Source: Rathayibacter sp. Leaf185 (GTDB lineage: Bacteria; Actinomycetota; Actinomycetes; Actinomycetales; Microbacteriaceae). From it: DNA of 64,000 nt. Of the stretch, positions 47,438 to 56,884 are shown piece after piece (the first letter of the stretch is position 1; each line of letters opens with the position of its first letter). The stretch covers positions 62,022 through 126,021 of the forward strand of contig NZ_LMPP01000009.1 of assembly GCF_001423885.1 (NCBI RefSeq), in the 5' to 3' direction. Below the pieces are notes generated by a model. The model had not been told where the DNA came from, made no database searches, and saw nothing but the letters and a program-made list of their open reading frames with translations. A program made the translations under genes and the position numbers.

Positions 47438-48820
47438 CTACGCCAGCTCGTTCGACTCCAGCATCTCGGTGACGAGCGCCGCGATCGCCGATCGCTCCGA
47501 CCGGGTCAGCGTGACGTGGGCGAAGAGCGGGTGCCCCTTCAGCGTCTCGATGACGGAGGCGACGCCGTCGTGGCGGCCGACGCGCAGGTTGTCGCGCTGC
47601 GCCACGTCGTGCGTCAGCACCACCCGCGAGTTCTGGCCGACCCGCGAGAGCACCGTGAGCAGCACATTGCGCTCGAGCGATTGCGCTTCGTCGACGATCA
47701 CGAACGCATCGTGCAGCGAGCGGCCGCGGATGTGGGTGAGCGGCAGGACCTCGAGCATCCCGCGCTCGATCACCTCGTCGAGCACGTTCTGCGAGACCAG
47801 GGCGCCGAGGGTGTCGAAGACCGCCTGGGCCCACGGGTTCATCTTCTCGGCGGCGTCGCCGGGCAGGAAGCCGAGGTCCTGACCGCCGACCGCGTAGAGC
47901 GGTCTGAAGACCATGATCTTCTTGTGCTGGCGCTTCTCGAGCACCGCCTCGAGGCCGGCGCAGAGCGCGAGCGCCGACTTGCCGGTTCCGGCGCGACCGC
48001 CGAGCGAGACGATGCCCACCTCCTGGTCGAGCAGCAGGTCGATGGCGAGCCGCTGCTCCGCCGAGCGCCCGTGCAGGCCGAACACGTCGCGGTCGCCGCG
48101 GACGAGCGTGATCTGGCGCTTGCCGGTGACGCGGGCGAGTGCGGAGCCGCGGTCGGAGTGCACGACGAGCCCGGTGTTGATCGGGATGTCGGCGACCACG
48201 TCGTTGAACAGGCGCTCGCGGTCGTAGAGCTCGCTCATCGCGTCGCCGGCGAGCGTGACGTCATCCATCCCGGTCCAGCCCGACTCGGGGGCGAGCTCGG
48301 CCAGGTACTCCTCGGCAGCGATGCCGATGGAGGCCGCCTTGACGCGCATCGGCATGTCCTTGGACACGACCGTCACGAGGGCGCCCTCGGTCTGCAGGTT
48401 CATCGCGACCGCGAGGATCCGGGCGTCGTTGTCACCGAGCTGCAGGCCGCTGGGCAGCACCGACATGTTCGAGTGATTGAGCTCGACACGGAGGGTGCCA
48501 CCGTTGCCGACCGCGATCGGGAAGTCGAGCCGCTCGTGCTTGATGCGCAGCTCGTCGAGATTGCGCAGAGCCTGGCGGGCGAAGTACCCGATCTCGGGAT
48601 CGTTGCGCTTGCCCTCGAGCTCGCTGATCACCACGACCGGCAGCACGACGGCGTGCTCCGCGAAGCGGAACATCGAGGAGGGATCGGACAGCAGCACCGA
48701 CGTGTCGAGGACGTAGGTGCGTTGGAGCTGATCCGTAGGAGCCGCGGAGTCTCGCTGCGCTCGGCGGTGGATGCCGCCCTGCGCTGCGGTCTGCGGATCC
48801 ATGCCCTGGGGAACTGTCAC
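47438..48820 (-). CDS. phoH: PIN-PhoH family ATPase
   Basis: Protein of 460 residues. An N-terminal PIN RNase domain (about 35-170, starting [16 protein letters not shown]) is fused to a C-terminal PhoH ATPase with Walker [14 protein letters not shown] and Walker [15 protein letters not shown]-PhoH proteins are RNA helicase/RNases conserved in actinobacteria. GTG at 48820 is preferred because GGAGAG lies five bases upstream. The leader contains a GGGGGC/GCCCCC hairpin (48834-48849) just ahead of that site and two ACCGAAGGG repeats, so translation control is conceivable. Confidence 0.94.
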   Translation of the reverse strand: MTVPQGMDPQTAAQGGIHRRAQRDSAAPTDQLQRTYVLDTSVLLSDPSSMFRFAEHAVVLPVVVISELEGKRNDPEIGYFARQALRNLDELRIKHERLDFPIAVGNGGTLRVELNHSNMSVLPSGLQLGDNDARILAVAMNLQTEGALVTVVSKDMPMRVKAASIGIAAEEYLAELAPESGWTGMDDVTLAGDAMSELYDRERLFNDVVADIPINTGLVVHSDRGSALARVTGKRQITLVRGDRDVFGLHGRSAEQRLAIDLLLDQEVGIVSLGGRAGTGKSALALCAGLEAVLEKRQHKKIMVFRPLYAVGGQDLGFLPGDAAEKMNPWAQAVFDTLGALVSQNVLDEVIERGMLEVLPLTHIRGRSLHDAFVIVDEAQSLERNVLLTVLSRVGQNSRVVLTHDVAQRDNLRVGRHDGVASVIETLKGHPLFAHVTLTRSERSAIAALVTEMLESNELA

Positions 48821-49064
48821 GTCGACTCTCCACACTCGGGGGCGCGGGCCCCCGACTCATGCTGCGAGCCGGCCCCTTCGGTGCAACTGGTGCACCGCGC
48901 AGTTCCCTTCGGTGGTCTGCGCGATATCGAGCCGTACTTGTGTGGCCGTCTCGACCAGGCGCTGTACCTGATGCCTCGAACCTAACCCCGCGAATGACAG
49001 CAGTGTGCTTTCTTGCGCTACGAACGTGTAACCAGTATGTGAACGGCCGTGGGCGGAACGGACG

Positions 49065-50198
49065 TCAGTACTCCACGACGGTCGCCGCCGAGATGAGCGC
49101 GGAGCGCAGGACGGCCAGCGTCTCGTCGGAGGTGCTCGCGTGGGCGCTGAAGCGCACGGTGGTCGGTCGCAGCCGCGTCGTGACTCCGTGGGCGGCGAGG
49201 GCCGCCGAGAGCGGACCGAGCTCCTCCGGGGCCGGCTCGACGACGACGATGCCGGCGCGCCTCCGCTCGTCGCGCGAGCCGACCACCGCGAGGCCGAACT
49301 CGTCGGCGAGGTCGATGATCGCGCTCACCCGGTCGGCCACACGCGCGGCGACGGCGGGGACGCCCACCGCCGCGATGTCCTCGAGCGCGGCCGCGAGACG
49401 GGCCTGCGCGATCGGGTCGGGGTTCGTGATGCTGAACGCGCCGGCGCCCGATCGCGGCGGGGTCACCTCGTCCCAGGGCTCAGGAGTGTCGGCACCGGTC
49501 CAACCCGAGAGCAGCGGATCCAGGCGCGACAGCGCGCGGTCGCCGAGGGCGAGGAACCCCGTGCCCCAGCCGGCCCGCACCCACTTCTGACCGCCCGAGG
49601 CGACGACGTCGGCGAGCTCGTAGGGCGCGTCCACGACTCCGAAGCCCTGGATCGCGTCGAGCACCAGGAGACGGTCGCCGATCACCTCGCGGATCCCCTC
49701 GAGATCGGCCACGTGACCGGTCCGCGAGTCGACGAGGCTGAGCGCGACGGCGGCGACCTCGGGAGTGAGCTGGTCCCGGATGCTCTCCGGAGTCACCTGC
49801 CCCGGCTCGCCGCGGAGCCACTCCGGCCCCGCCGCTCCGCGCAGTTCTGCCGCGCGCACCGCCGCGAACGGGAGGCTCGGGAACTCCCCGGGCGACACCA
49901 GGACCGAGCCCTCCACCCCGAGCAGCGCGTGCAGCAGACCGGTCGACGTGTTCGGCTGGAAGACGACCTGCTCGGCGGGGAACCGCACGAGGGCCGCGAC
50001 GGAGGCGCGCACCCGCGCATCCTGGCGGAACAGCTCATCGAGCGTCTCGGCCCGCGCCCGCGCGAGCAGCTCGGAGGCGGCGCTCTGCTCGGCGACGGCG
50101 GTGGCCGACACCGGTCCCACCCGGGCGAAGTCGAGGTACCCGGTCTCCTCGTCGAAGGTGTCGAGGTAGGCCGCGAGGGCGGGGTCGTGCGCGGTCAT
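49065..50198 (-). CDS. Class V aminotransferase family PLP enzyme
   Basis: PLP-fold enzyme of 377 residues. The Schiff-base lysine is in ASGGQKWVRAGWG and the cofactor aspartate in LLVLDAIQGFGVVDAP. The N-terminal region LDFARVGPVSATAVAEQ and QVVFQPNTSTGLLHAL fit isopenicillin-epimerase/cysteine-desulfurase-like members. Substrate is not predictable. ATG at 50198 has AAGG upstream; the frame beyond it overlaps the prenyltransferase gene. It lies 26 bp after that gene and may be co-transcribed. Confidence 0.88.
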   Translation of the reverse strand: MTAHDPALAAYLDTFDEETGYLDFARVGPVSATAVAEQSAASELLARARAETLDELFRQDARVRASVAALVRFPAEQVVFQPNTSTGLLHALLGVEGSVLVSPGEFPSLPFAAVRAAELRGAAGPEWLRGEPGQVTPESIRDQLTPEVAAVALSLVDSRTGHVADLEGIREVIGDRLLVLDAIQGFGVVDAPYELADVVASGGQKWVRAGWGTGFLALGDRALSRLDPLLSGWTGADTPEPWDEVTPPRSGAGAFSITNPDPIAQARLAAALEDIAAVGVPAVAARVADRVSAIIDLADEFGLAVVGSRDERRRAGIVVVEPAPEELGPLSAALAAHGVTTRLRPTTVRFSAHASTSDETLAVLRSALISAATVVEY

Positions 50199-50224
50199 GC
50201 CGAGCCCTTCCGGTCGGGAGTCGG

Positions 50225-51010
50225 TCAGCTGCCGAAGCGGCGGTGGCGCCCGGCGTAGTCCCGCAGGGCCCGGAGGAAGTCGACCTCGCGGATGTCGGGC
50301 CCGAGCGCCTCCATGAAGTAGAACTCGCTGTGCGCGCTCTGCCAGAGCATGAAGTCCGAGAGGCGCTGCTCGCCGGAGGTGCGGATCACCAGATCCGGAT
50401 CGGGCTGCCCGCTCGTGTAGAGGTGCTCGCCGATCAGCTCGGGGGTCAGGAGCCCCGCGACGTCCTCGATCGAGGAGCCGAGCTTGCCGTGCTCGTCGAG
50501 GATGCTCCGGACGGCCTGGGCGATCTCGTGGCGGCCGCCGTAGCCGACGGCGAGGTTCACGTGCAGGCCCGTGTGCGAGGCGGTCCGCTCCTCCGCGGTG
50601 TCGAGCGCCGTCACCAGCGAGGCCGGGAGGCCGTCGTCGGAGCCCACGTGCTGCACACGCCAGTCGGGCTGCTGCGACACCTCCTCGGCGAGATCCGCGA
50701 TGATCGCGATCAGCTCGGTGAGCTCGGAGGTCTCGCGGCCCACGAGGTTGTCCTGCGAGAGCAGGTAGAGGGTCACGTGGCGGATGCCGAGCTCGTCGCA
50801 CCACTGCAGGAACTCGTGAACCTTCGCGGCACCGGCCCGGTGCCCGTGCGCGGCCGTCTCAAGGGCGCGCTGGCGGGCCCAGCGGCGGTTGCCGTCGATG
50901 ATCATGGCGACGTGGTTCGGCAGCGTCCCGGGAGCGAAGCTCGACCGCAGGCGCTTCTTGTAGACGCCGTAGAGGAGGTCCCTCCCCACAGGCAGTCTCG
51001 ACTTCGGCAC
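50225..51010 (-). CDS. uppS: Isoprenyl transferase (cis-prenyltransferase, UppS family)
   Basis: Cis-prenyltransferase of 261 residues extending prenyl diphosphates for the lipid carrier of wall synthesis. The catalytic aspartate is in VAMIIDGNRRWARQR. The IPP-binding part is DLVIRTSGEQRLSDFMLWQ with the ensuing SEFYFMEA. The IIDGNRRWA form rather than MDGNGRWA is the actinobacterial Z-FPP-type variant, so short-chain synthesis is possible. GTG at 51010 follows TACCGT by six bases, indicating leaderless initiation. It is divergent from the hemolysin III gene. Confidence 0.95.
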   Translation of the reverse strand: MPKSRLPVGRDLLYGVYKKRLRSSFAPGTLPNHVAMIIDGNRRWARQRALETAAHGHRAGAAKVHEFLQWCDELGIRHVTLYLLSQDNLVGRETSELTELIAIIADLAEEVSQQPDWRVQHVGSDDGLPASLVTALDTAEERTASHTGLHVNLAVGYGGRHEIAQAVRSILDEHGKLGSSIEDVAGLLTPELIGEHLYTSGQPDPDLVIRTSGEQRLSDFMLWQSAHSEFYFMEALGPDIREVDFLRALRDYAGRHRRFGS

Positions 51011-51085
51011 AGAGCCACGGTAGTCGATGAGCGCCCCGGCTCCACCACCGCGGGCGTCCCGGGAGCAGGTCGTATCCTGTCGCGT

Positions 51086-51874
51086 ATGACCCCGACGCCT
51101 CCCTCCCCCGATCCGGCCGAGGCGTCGACCAGGCGCGGCGACCGCGCCGTCGCGCAGGACGACGCCACCGGTCCTGATCTCCCGAATCTGCCCCTGGTCG
51201 AGGACGAGATCGAGCACGGGCCCACGGCCGAGACGAAGCCGACCTGGCGCGGCTGGATCCATGCCGGGCTCTTCCCGCTGGCGATCGTCGCCGGCGTCGT
51301 GCTGATCACCGTGGCCGAGGGCACCACCGCCAAGTGGGCGGCCGCCGTCTTCACCGCGACCTCGCTGCTGCTGTTCGGCAACTCCGCGCTCTACCACCGC
51401 TTCGACTGGGCGCCGAGGACCAAGGTGATCCTCAAGCGGATCGACCACGCGAACATCTTCCTGCTCATCGCGGGCACCTACACGCCTCTCGCCGCCCTCG
51501 CGCTGCCACCGTCGCAGGGGACGCTCCTGCTGGCGCTCGTCTGGGCCGGAGCGCTGCTCGGGATCGGCTTCCGCGTGTTCTGGATCTCGGCGCCGCGCTG
51601 GCTCTACGTGCCGCTCTACCTGCTGCTCGGCTGGGCCGCCGTCATGTACCTCGGCCCGCTGTTCGAGGCGAGTGCCGCCATGATGGTCCTCGTCCTGGTG
51701 GGCGGGCTGTGCTACACCGTCGGCGCGATCGTCTACGGGGTCAAGAAGCCCAACCCGATCCCCGGGGTCTTCGGCTTCCACGAGATCTTCCACGCGCTCA
51801 CCGCGGTGGCCTTCGTCTGCCACTGGACCGCGGCGCTGCTCGTATGCATCGACCCCGCCTACAACGCGGGCTGA
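51086..51874 (+). CDS. Hemolysin III/PAQR family membrane protein
   Basis: Seven-helix membrane protein of 262 residues with an acidic N-terminus of about 55 residues. Conserved polar groups of the YqfA/TrhA family are SALYHRFDW, RIDHANIFLLIAGTYTPL, GVFGFHEIFHALTAVAFVCHW. The histidines and aspartate are expected to form a metal site as in PAQR receptors. Function in bacteria is membrane-energetic but poorly defined. TATCCT ends seven bases before the ATG. Confidence 0.93.
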   Translation: MTPTPPSPDPAEASTRRGDRAVAQDDATGPDLPNLPLVEDEIEHGPTAETKPTWRGWIHAGLFPLAIVAGVVLITVAEGTTAKWAAAVFTATSLLLFGNSALYHRFDWAPRTKVILKRIDHANIFLLIAGTYTPLAALALPPSQGTLLLALVWAGALLGIGFRVFWISAPRWLYVPLYLLLGWAAVMYLGPLFEASAAMMVLVLVGGLCYTVGAIVYGVKKPNPIPGVFGFHEIFHALTAVAFVCHWTAALLVCIDPAYNAG

Positions 51875-51894
51875 CGCTCAGCGCTCTTCGAAAG

Positions 51895-52170
51895 TCAGCG
51901 CTCGGCCGCGTCGCGCTCCTGCTCCTCGGCGTCGAGCTGCTCGGCCAGCTGGGCGCGGTAGGTCGTGCGGCGAACCCGACGCACCATGTCGAGCGCCAGG
52001 AGCACGACGGCCCCGGCGATGACGAACATCGTGAGGAAGCCGAAGAGTCCCGGCGTGACCGTGTCCTCGTTGAACTCCGGCCCGGGCGTCGGCATCGGGG
52101 TGGCCTCGGAGGCGCGCAGCAGCGCGAAGGTCACGGCGTCGACCCCGGAGGCGAGCGCGGCGGCGATCAC
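51895..52170 (-). CDS. Small single-helix membrane protein next to mca
   Basis: Protein of 91 residues with one membrane helix (GFLTMFVIAGAVVLLALDMV) and a charged cytoplasmic tail (RAQLAEQLDAEEQERDAAER). GTG at 52170 overlaps the mca stop by four bases (GTGA). Small proteins of this type often accompany mca in Microbacteriaceae; the role is unknown. Confidence 0.8.
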   Translation of the reverse strand: MIAAALASGVDAVTFALLRASEATPMPTPGPEFNEDTVTPGLFGFLTMFVIAGAVVLLALDMVRRVRRTTYRAQLAEQLDAEEQERDAAER

Positions 52171-53090
52171 GCGGGCACCTCGGCGCCGGCACGGAGGTCG
52201 ACTCCGGCGAACAGGTCGGTCTCGGGAGTCGGCGCGTCGACCCGGCTCTCGATGAGCTGGAAGTCGTCGGTCGGCCAGGCGGCGTCGATCGCCTCGTGCG
52301 GGAGGAAGAAGAACGCGTTGTCGGGAGCGACCTGGCTCGCATGGGCACGCAGGGCCGCGTCGCGACGGTCGTGGTAGCCGGAGATCGTGATCTGCGTCGT
52401 CGCCAGGTAGGGCGTCTCGTCACCCCAGCGCTTCATCTCCTCGAAGGTCGCGAGCCGCGGGTCCTCCGGGTCGAGGGAGCGCAGGTGCTCGGCGATCGCG
52501 TGCAGCTTCTGGCTGCTGAACACGCGGTCGTAGTAGAGCTTCGACACGGCCCACGGCTCGCCGGAGTCCGGGTACTCGCCGGGCAGCCCGGCAGCGCGGA
52601 ACGCCTCGACGGCGACCTGGTGCGCGCGGATGTGGTCGGGGTGCGGGTAACCGCCGTTCTCGTCGTAGCTGATGATCACGTGCGGGCGGAACCGGCGGAC
52701 GAGGCGCACCAGCGGGGCGGCGGCGATCCGCAGCGGCAGGCCGGCGAAGGACGAGGGATCGACCGCGCCGTCCTCGGGCATGCCGGAGTCGACGAAGCCG
52801 AGCCAGGTGTGCTCGATCCCGAGCGCCTCCTGAGCGGCCGCCATCTCGTACCGGCGGAGACCGCCGATGTCGCGCTCGGCATGGGCACGGGCGGCGAGCG
52901 CCTCGTTGAGGATGGAGCCCGCCTCGCCTCCGGTGCACGAGACGACCATCACCTCGGCGCCGCGGTCGGCGTAGGCGGCGAGGGTCGCGGCGCCCTTGCT
53001 CGACTCGTCGTCGGGATGGGCGTGCACGGCGAGGAGGCGCGGGGCGTCCCGCACCTCCGAATCGACGGAGACCTCGACGGCCTGGGACAC
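52167..53090 (-). CDS. mca: Mycothiol S-conjugate amidase
   Basis: Zinc amidase of 307 residues that cleaves mycothiol adducts for detoxification. Metal-site motifs are LLAVHAHPDDESSKGAAT and GGYPHPDHIRAHQVA. The SCTGGEAGSILNE segment and the Mca-type C-terminal part (NAFFFLPHEAIDAAWPTDDF) favour Mca over the deacetylase MshB. GTG at 53090 has GAGGAA upstream. It is divergent from the DUF4307 gene, the usual arrangement in actinobacteria, and confirms mycothiol use by this organism. Confidence 0.95.
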   Translation of the reverse strand: MSQAVEVSVDSEVRDAPRLLAVHAHPDDESSKGAATLAAYADRGAEVMVVSCTGGEAGSILNEALAARAHAERDIGGLRRYEMAAAQEALGIEHTWLGFVDSGMPEDGAVDPSSFAGLPLRIAAAPLVRLVRRFRPHVIISYDENGGYPHPDHIRAHQVAVEAFRAAGLPGEYPDSGEPWAVSKLYYDRVFSSQKLHAIAEHLRSLDPEDPRLATFEEMKRWGDETPYLATTQITISGYHDRRDAALRAHASQVAPDNAFFFLPHEAIDAAWPTDDFQLIESRVDAPTPETDLFAGVDLRAGAEVPA

Positions 53091-53176
53091 GATCGCTCGA
53101 TTCCTCGGGGTTTAATGGGGTCGACGCGGCAGCCCGCGCCATCCGTCCAGAGTAGACGCAACACCCGGGGAGTTCC

Positions 53177-53641
53177 GTGGCCGCCCGCACGTCCGAGACC
53201 GCCGAGTTGAGCGACGACGCGCCGCTCGACCCGAACGAGGTCCGCGCGGCCGGGCCGCTCGCCTCCCGCTACGGACGCACCGGTCGCACCCGGCGCGGCA
53301 ACCGCTGGCTCTTCGGCGGTGTCGCCGCCTCGTTCGTCGCCGTGTTCGCCGCCTGGGTGATCTGGGCCGGCCTCGACAGCGGCCGCGACGGCGTCGATGT
53401 GCAGGACACGGCCCACTCCGTCGTCGACGACCGCACCGTCACGGTGTCCTTCGACCTGACCGCGCCCACCGGCACCGCGGTGGCCTGCGCCGTCCAGGCG
53501 CTCAACGAGCAGTCGGCCGTCGTCGGCTGGCTCGTGGTCGAGTACCCCGCATCGACCGAGCGGTTCCGCTCGTTCACCGAGACGGTGCGGACCACCGAGC
53601 TGGCGACGACAGGTTTGATCTCGTCCTGCTGGCTCCCGTAG
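53177..53641 (+). CDS. DUF4307 family membrane protein
   Basis: Protein of 154 residues with an acidic N-terminus, RYGRTGRTRRGNRWLFGG before a membrane helix (VAASFVAVFAAWVIWAGL), and an extracytoplasmic domain ending CWLP. The RYGR motif and the VSFDLTAPTGTAVACAVQALN region define DUF4307. It lies between mca and greA, the conserved neighbourhood of the family. GTG at 53177 has GGGGAG upstream. Function is unknown. Confidence 0.9.
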   Translation: MAARTSETAELSDDAPLDPNEVRAAGPLASRYGRTGRTRRGNRWLFGGVAASFVAVFAAWVIWAGLDSGRDGVDVQDTAHSVVDDRTVTVSFDLTAPTGTAVACAVQALNEQSAVVGWLVVEYPASTERFRSFTETVRTTELATTGLISSCWLP

Positions 53642-53785
53642 GGTTGCCGGGTGCCCTGACGGACTCGTCGGGGCCTTGTCTTTTCCACCGCCGCCGGACC
53701 TCGGCCGACACGGCCGCCGGGCGCGGATGCGCTCGAACGTCGTCGCCGGCCCTCGCGAACGCGGCCGTCATGTGAGGAGCCCACC

Positions 53786-54277
53786 GTGGCAGACCAGCCT
53801 CAGGTCACCTGGATGACCCAGGAGTCGTACGACCGCCTCCAGGCGGAGCTCGCCGAGCTCTCCACCGCCGGACGCGAGGAGATCGCGAAGCGCATCGAGG
53901 TCGCCCGGGAAGAGGGCGATCTGAAGGAGAACGGCGGCTACCACGCCGCGAAGGACGAGCAGGGCAAGATGGAGGCGCGGATCCGCCAGCTCACGGCGCT
54001 GATCCGAGACGCCGAGATCGGCACGCCGCCCGAGAGCCACGGAGTCGTGGAGGCGGGCACCATCATCACCGCCGAGATCGCGGGCGACGAGTCGCGCTTC
54101 CTGCTCGGCAACCGCGAGATGGCGGGCGAGAGCGACCTCGACGTCTACAGCCCGCAGAGCCCCCTCGGCTCGGCGATCATGGACCTGAAGGTCGGCGACT
54201 CCACGAGCTTCACCGCCCCCACGGGGCGCGAGATCACCGTCAAGGTCGTCAACGTCGAGACCTGGAACGGCCACTGA
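53786..54277 (+). CDS. greA: Transcription elongation factor GreA
   Basis: Transcript-cleavage factor of 163 residues that rescues backtracked RNA polymerase. The N-terminal coiled coil includes QESYDRLQAELAEL and the tip EVAREEGDLKENGGYHAAKD with the acidic DLKENG catalytic loop. The C-terminal FKBP-like domain ends SPLGSAIMDLKVGDSTSFTA. GTG at 53786 follows GAGGAG. A Y-shaped inverted repeat after the stop should end transcription. Confidence 0.97.
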   Translation: MADQPQVTWMTQESYDRLQAELAELSTAGREEIAKRIEVAREEGDLKENGGYHAAKDEQGKMEARIRQLTALIRDAEIGTPPESHGVVEAGTIITAEIAGDESRFLLGNREMAGESDLDVYSPQSPLGSAIMDLKVGDSTSFTAPTGREITVKVVNVETWNGH

Positions 54278-54290
54278 TCCCGCTGATCCC

Positions 54291-54378
54291 GTCCTGCTGA
54301 TCCGTCCGCGGCGTTGTCGTCGGGCGCGATACCGCCGGTATCGCTTCCTCCTCCGCCTTGCGGACGGACCAGCAGGAC
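54291..54378. terminator. Y-shaped inverted repeat between greA and ilvA
   Basis: Outer arms 54291-54309 and 54360-54378 pair at 18 of 19 positions. An inner perfect 8-bp hairpin (GCGATACC, 54326-54333, with 54337-54344) lies between. It fills the 151-bp gap between convergent greA and ilvA. Confidence 0.75.
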
Positions 54379-54428
54379 GCGATCAGAGCACAAACGAGCA
54401 GCCGCGCGGACGGGCGAGCAGGGCGGGA

Positions 54429-55670
54429 TCAGGCCTTCGACAGGCGCGGGTGGTAGCCGGCTTCCGTCAGGACCTGCAGCACGCGGTCGGCGTGCTCGGG
54501 GCCGCGGGTCTCGACGCTGATCTCGAGCTCGACCTCGCTGATCTGCAGGCCTCGCCCGTGGCGGGTGTGCAGGACCTCGACGACGTTCGCGTTCGCCTCC
54601 GAGATCAGCTCGGCGATGCGCGCGAGCTGGCCGGGGCGGTCGGGCAGGCCGATGCTCATCTTGAGGTAGCGCTCGGAGGCGGCGAGACCCCGGCTGATCA
54701 CGCGCTCCATCATCAGCGGGTCGATGTTCCCGCCCGAGAGGATCACCGCGGTACGGCCCGCGTTGCGCACCTTGCCGGTGAGGATCGCGGCGATGCCGAC
54801 CGCCCCGGCCGGCTCGACGACCAGCTTCGCGCGCTCGAGCAGCACGAGCAGCGCGCGGGCGATGTCATCGTCCTCGACCGTCACGACCTCGTCGACGAGC
54901 TCGCGGATGATCTCGAAGTTGAGCAGCCCCGGCTTCGCCACGGCGATCCCGTCGGCGATCGTCGGTGTGATGGTGATCGCCGTCGGCTCGCCGCTCGCGA
55001 GCGACAGCGGGTACGGCGCGGCGTTGGCGGCCTGGACCCCGATGACGCGGAGGGTGCGCCCCTCCTGAGCGGCCTTCTGCTTGGCGGCCGAGGCGACTCC
55101 GGCGATGAGGCCGCCTCCGCCGATGGGGACGATGATCGTCTCGACGCCCTCGGCCTGCTCGAGGATCTCGAGGCCGAGCGTGCCCTGCCCGGTGATCACG
55201 TCGGGGTGGTCGTAGGGCGGGACGAAGACCGCTCCGGTGCGCTCGGCGAACTCGGCGGCAGCCGCGAGCGCCTCGTTGAAGATGTGGCCGCTGAGCACCA
55301 CCTCGGCCCCGTAGTCGCGGGTGGCCGAGAGCTTGGGCAGCGCGACTCCGATCGGCATGAAGATCGTGGCCTTGATGCCCAGCTCGCGTGCGGCGAAGGC
55401 GACGCCCTGGGCGTGGTTGCCGGCGGAGGCGGCGACGACTCCGCGGGAGCGCTCCTCCGGAGTCAGCCGCGAGAGGCGGAAGACCGCCCCGCGGATCTTG
55501 TAGGACCCCGTGCGCTGCAGGTTCTCGCACTTCAGGAACACCGGCGAGCCGAGGACCTCGGCGAGGAAGTTGCTCGTCTCCATCGGGGTGGAGGCGATCA
55601 CGGGCGCGATGACGGTTCGGGCCGCCTCGAACTCGTGGAGGGTGGGACCGACGACGCGGCTAGTCTGCAT
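54429..55670 (-). CDS. ilvA: Threonine ammonia-lyase (IlvA/TdcB type) with ACT domain
   Basis: PLP enzyme of 413 residues deaminating threonine to 2-oxobutanoate for isoleucine synthesis. The PLP lysine is in TGSYKIRGA, the glycine loop in VPIGGGGLIAGVA and the C-terminal SGGNIDP block closes the catalytic domain. Residues about 325-413 form one ACT-like domain (GLPDRPGQLARIAELI), the short form with a single regulatory domain. ATG at 55670 lies inside the end of the upstream AI-2E-family gene (11-nt overlap), so the two may be coupled. An upstream ATG at 55715 adds residues unlike family members. Confidence 0.95.
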   Translation of the reverse strand: MQTSRVVGPTLHEFEAARTVIAPVIASTPMETSNFLAEVLGSPVFLKCENLQRTGSYKIRGAVFRLSRLTPEERSRGVVAASAGNHAQGVAFAARELGIKATIFMPIGVALPKLSATRDYGAEVVLSGHIFNEALAAAAEFAERTGAVFVPPYDHPDVITGQGTLGLEILEQAEGVETIIVPIGGGGLIAGVASAAKQKAAQEGRTLRVIGVQAANAAPYPLSLASGEPTAITITPTIADGIAVAKPGLLNFEIIRELVDEVVTVEDDDIARALLVLLERAKLVVEPAGAVGIAAILTGKVRNAGRTAVILSGGNIDPLMMERVISRGLAASERYLKMSIGLPDRPGQLARIAELISEANANVVEVLHTRHGRGLQISEVELEISVETRGPEHADRVLQVLTEAGYHPRLSKA

Positions 55671-56835
55671 GCTCTGCGGCTGCTCTCTGAAGGGGTTTCG
55701 GCGAGAGCCAGGCACCGCTCGCGACGTACTTGACCATGACGTTGAGGGTCGCGACGAAGGGCACCGCGAAGAAGGCCCCCGCGATGCCGGCGACGATCGA
55801 GCCGCCCGCGACCGCGAGGACCACGGCGAGCGGATGCACCTTCACCGCCGAGCCCATGATCAGCGGCTGGAGGATGTGCCCCTCGAGCTGCTGCACGCCG
55901 AGGACGACGATCAGCAGGATCAGGGCGACGACCGGCCCGTTGTAGACCAGGGCGATGAAGACGGCGAGGGCCCCCGTCACGACGGCGCCGATGACCGGCA
56001 CGAATGAGCCGAGGAAGACCAGGACGCCGATCGGGATCGCCAGGGGGACGCCCAGGAGGAACGAGCCCAGGCCGATGCCGACGGCGTCGACGAAGGCGAC
56101 GAGGATCTGCACCTTCACGAAGTTCGTCAGGGTGATCCATCCCGCGCGGCCGGCACCGTCGACCGCGGTGCGAGCGCGGAGGGGGAAGAGCCGGACGACC
56201 CAGCTCCAGATGTTGGGGCCGTCGATCAGGATGAAGAGCGTCGAGAAGAGGGTGAGCAGCACGCCCGCGAAGAGGTGGCCGACCGTCGCGCCGACGCTCA
56301 CGACTCCGCTGACGAGCATCCCCGAGTCCTGCTGCAGGGCGTCGAGGGCCTGCTGCGCGTACTGGTTGATATCGCTCTCGGTGAGATGCAGCGGGCCGTC
56401 GAGCAGCCAGGCCTTGAGGTCGTCGTACGACTGCACGGTCTGCCGGCTCAGATCGTCGAACCCCGCGTAGACCTGGGTGACGACGAGGAAGAGCAGGCCG
56501 CCGACGACGACGAGCAGCCCGATCTCGGACACCGCGATCGCCGCCCACTTGGGCCAGTGGTGCCGCTGCAGGAACGAGGAGAAGGGGACGAGCAGGGCCG
56601 CGATCACCACCGCGAGGAGCAGGGGGATGACGATGATGCGCAGCTCGATCACGAGAAGCGCCAGAACGGCGAGCGCGGCGACGACGACGAGGAGGCGCCA
56701 GGCCCACGCGCCGGCGATGCGCATCCCGTCGGTCACGAAGGCGGAATCGGGGACGGGCGCCGGAGCCTCGGAGACGGCCGCACGAGCCTCGACGGCGCGG
56801 GAGCCGGAGGTGCGGCGGGACCGGCCGATTCTCAT
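55660..56835 (-). CDS. AI-2E family transporter
   Basis: Polytopic membrane protein of 391 residues of the AI-2E exporter-like (PerM/YdiK) superfamily. It has paired N-terminal helices (LLVVVAALAVLALLVIELRI), an extracytoplasmic region with YAGFDDLSRQTVQSYDD, and the conserved VPLAIPIGVLVFLGSFVPVIGA block with the terminal QLEGHILQPLIMGSAV motif. Substrate is not predictable. TAGTCT ends six bases before the ATG, suggesting leaderless initiation. Confidence 0.92.
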   Translation of the reverse strand: MRIGRSRRTSGSRAVEARAAVSEAPAPVPDSAFVTDGMRIAGAWAWRLLVVVAALAVLALLVIELRIIVIPLLLAVVIAALLVPFSSFLQRHHWPKWAAIAVSEIGLLVVVGGLLFLVVTQVYAGFDDLSRQTVQSYDDLKAWLLDGPLHLTESDINQYAQQALDALQQDSGMLVSGVVSVGATVGHLFAGVLLTLFSTLFILIDGPNIWSWVVRLFPLRARTAVDGAGRAGWITLTNFVKVQILVAFVDAVGIGLGSFLLGVPLAIPIGVLVFLGSFVPVIGAVVTGALAVFIALVYNGPVVALILLIVVLGVQQLEGHILQPLIMGSAVKVHPLAVVLAVAGGSIVAGIAGAFFAVPFVATLNVMVKYVASGAWLSPKPLQRAAAEHAD

Positions 56836-56884
56836 CTGCTCAGACTAATCCCCGGTGCATTCCGCGCGAGGAATCGGCGCCCTC

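Noticed and set aside
48880-48985. A GGTTCGAGGC stretch on the minus strand suggested a tRNA T-arm.
   Set aside because: No complementary T-stem, acceptor stem or anticodon arm can be drawn around it.
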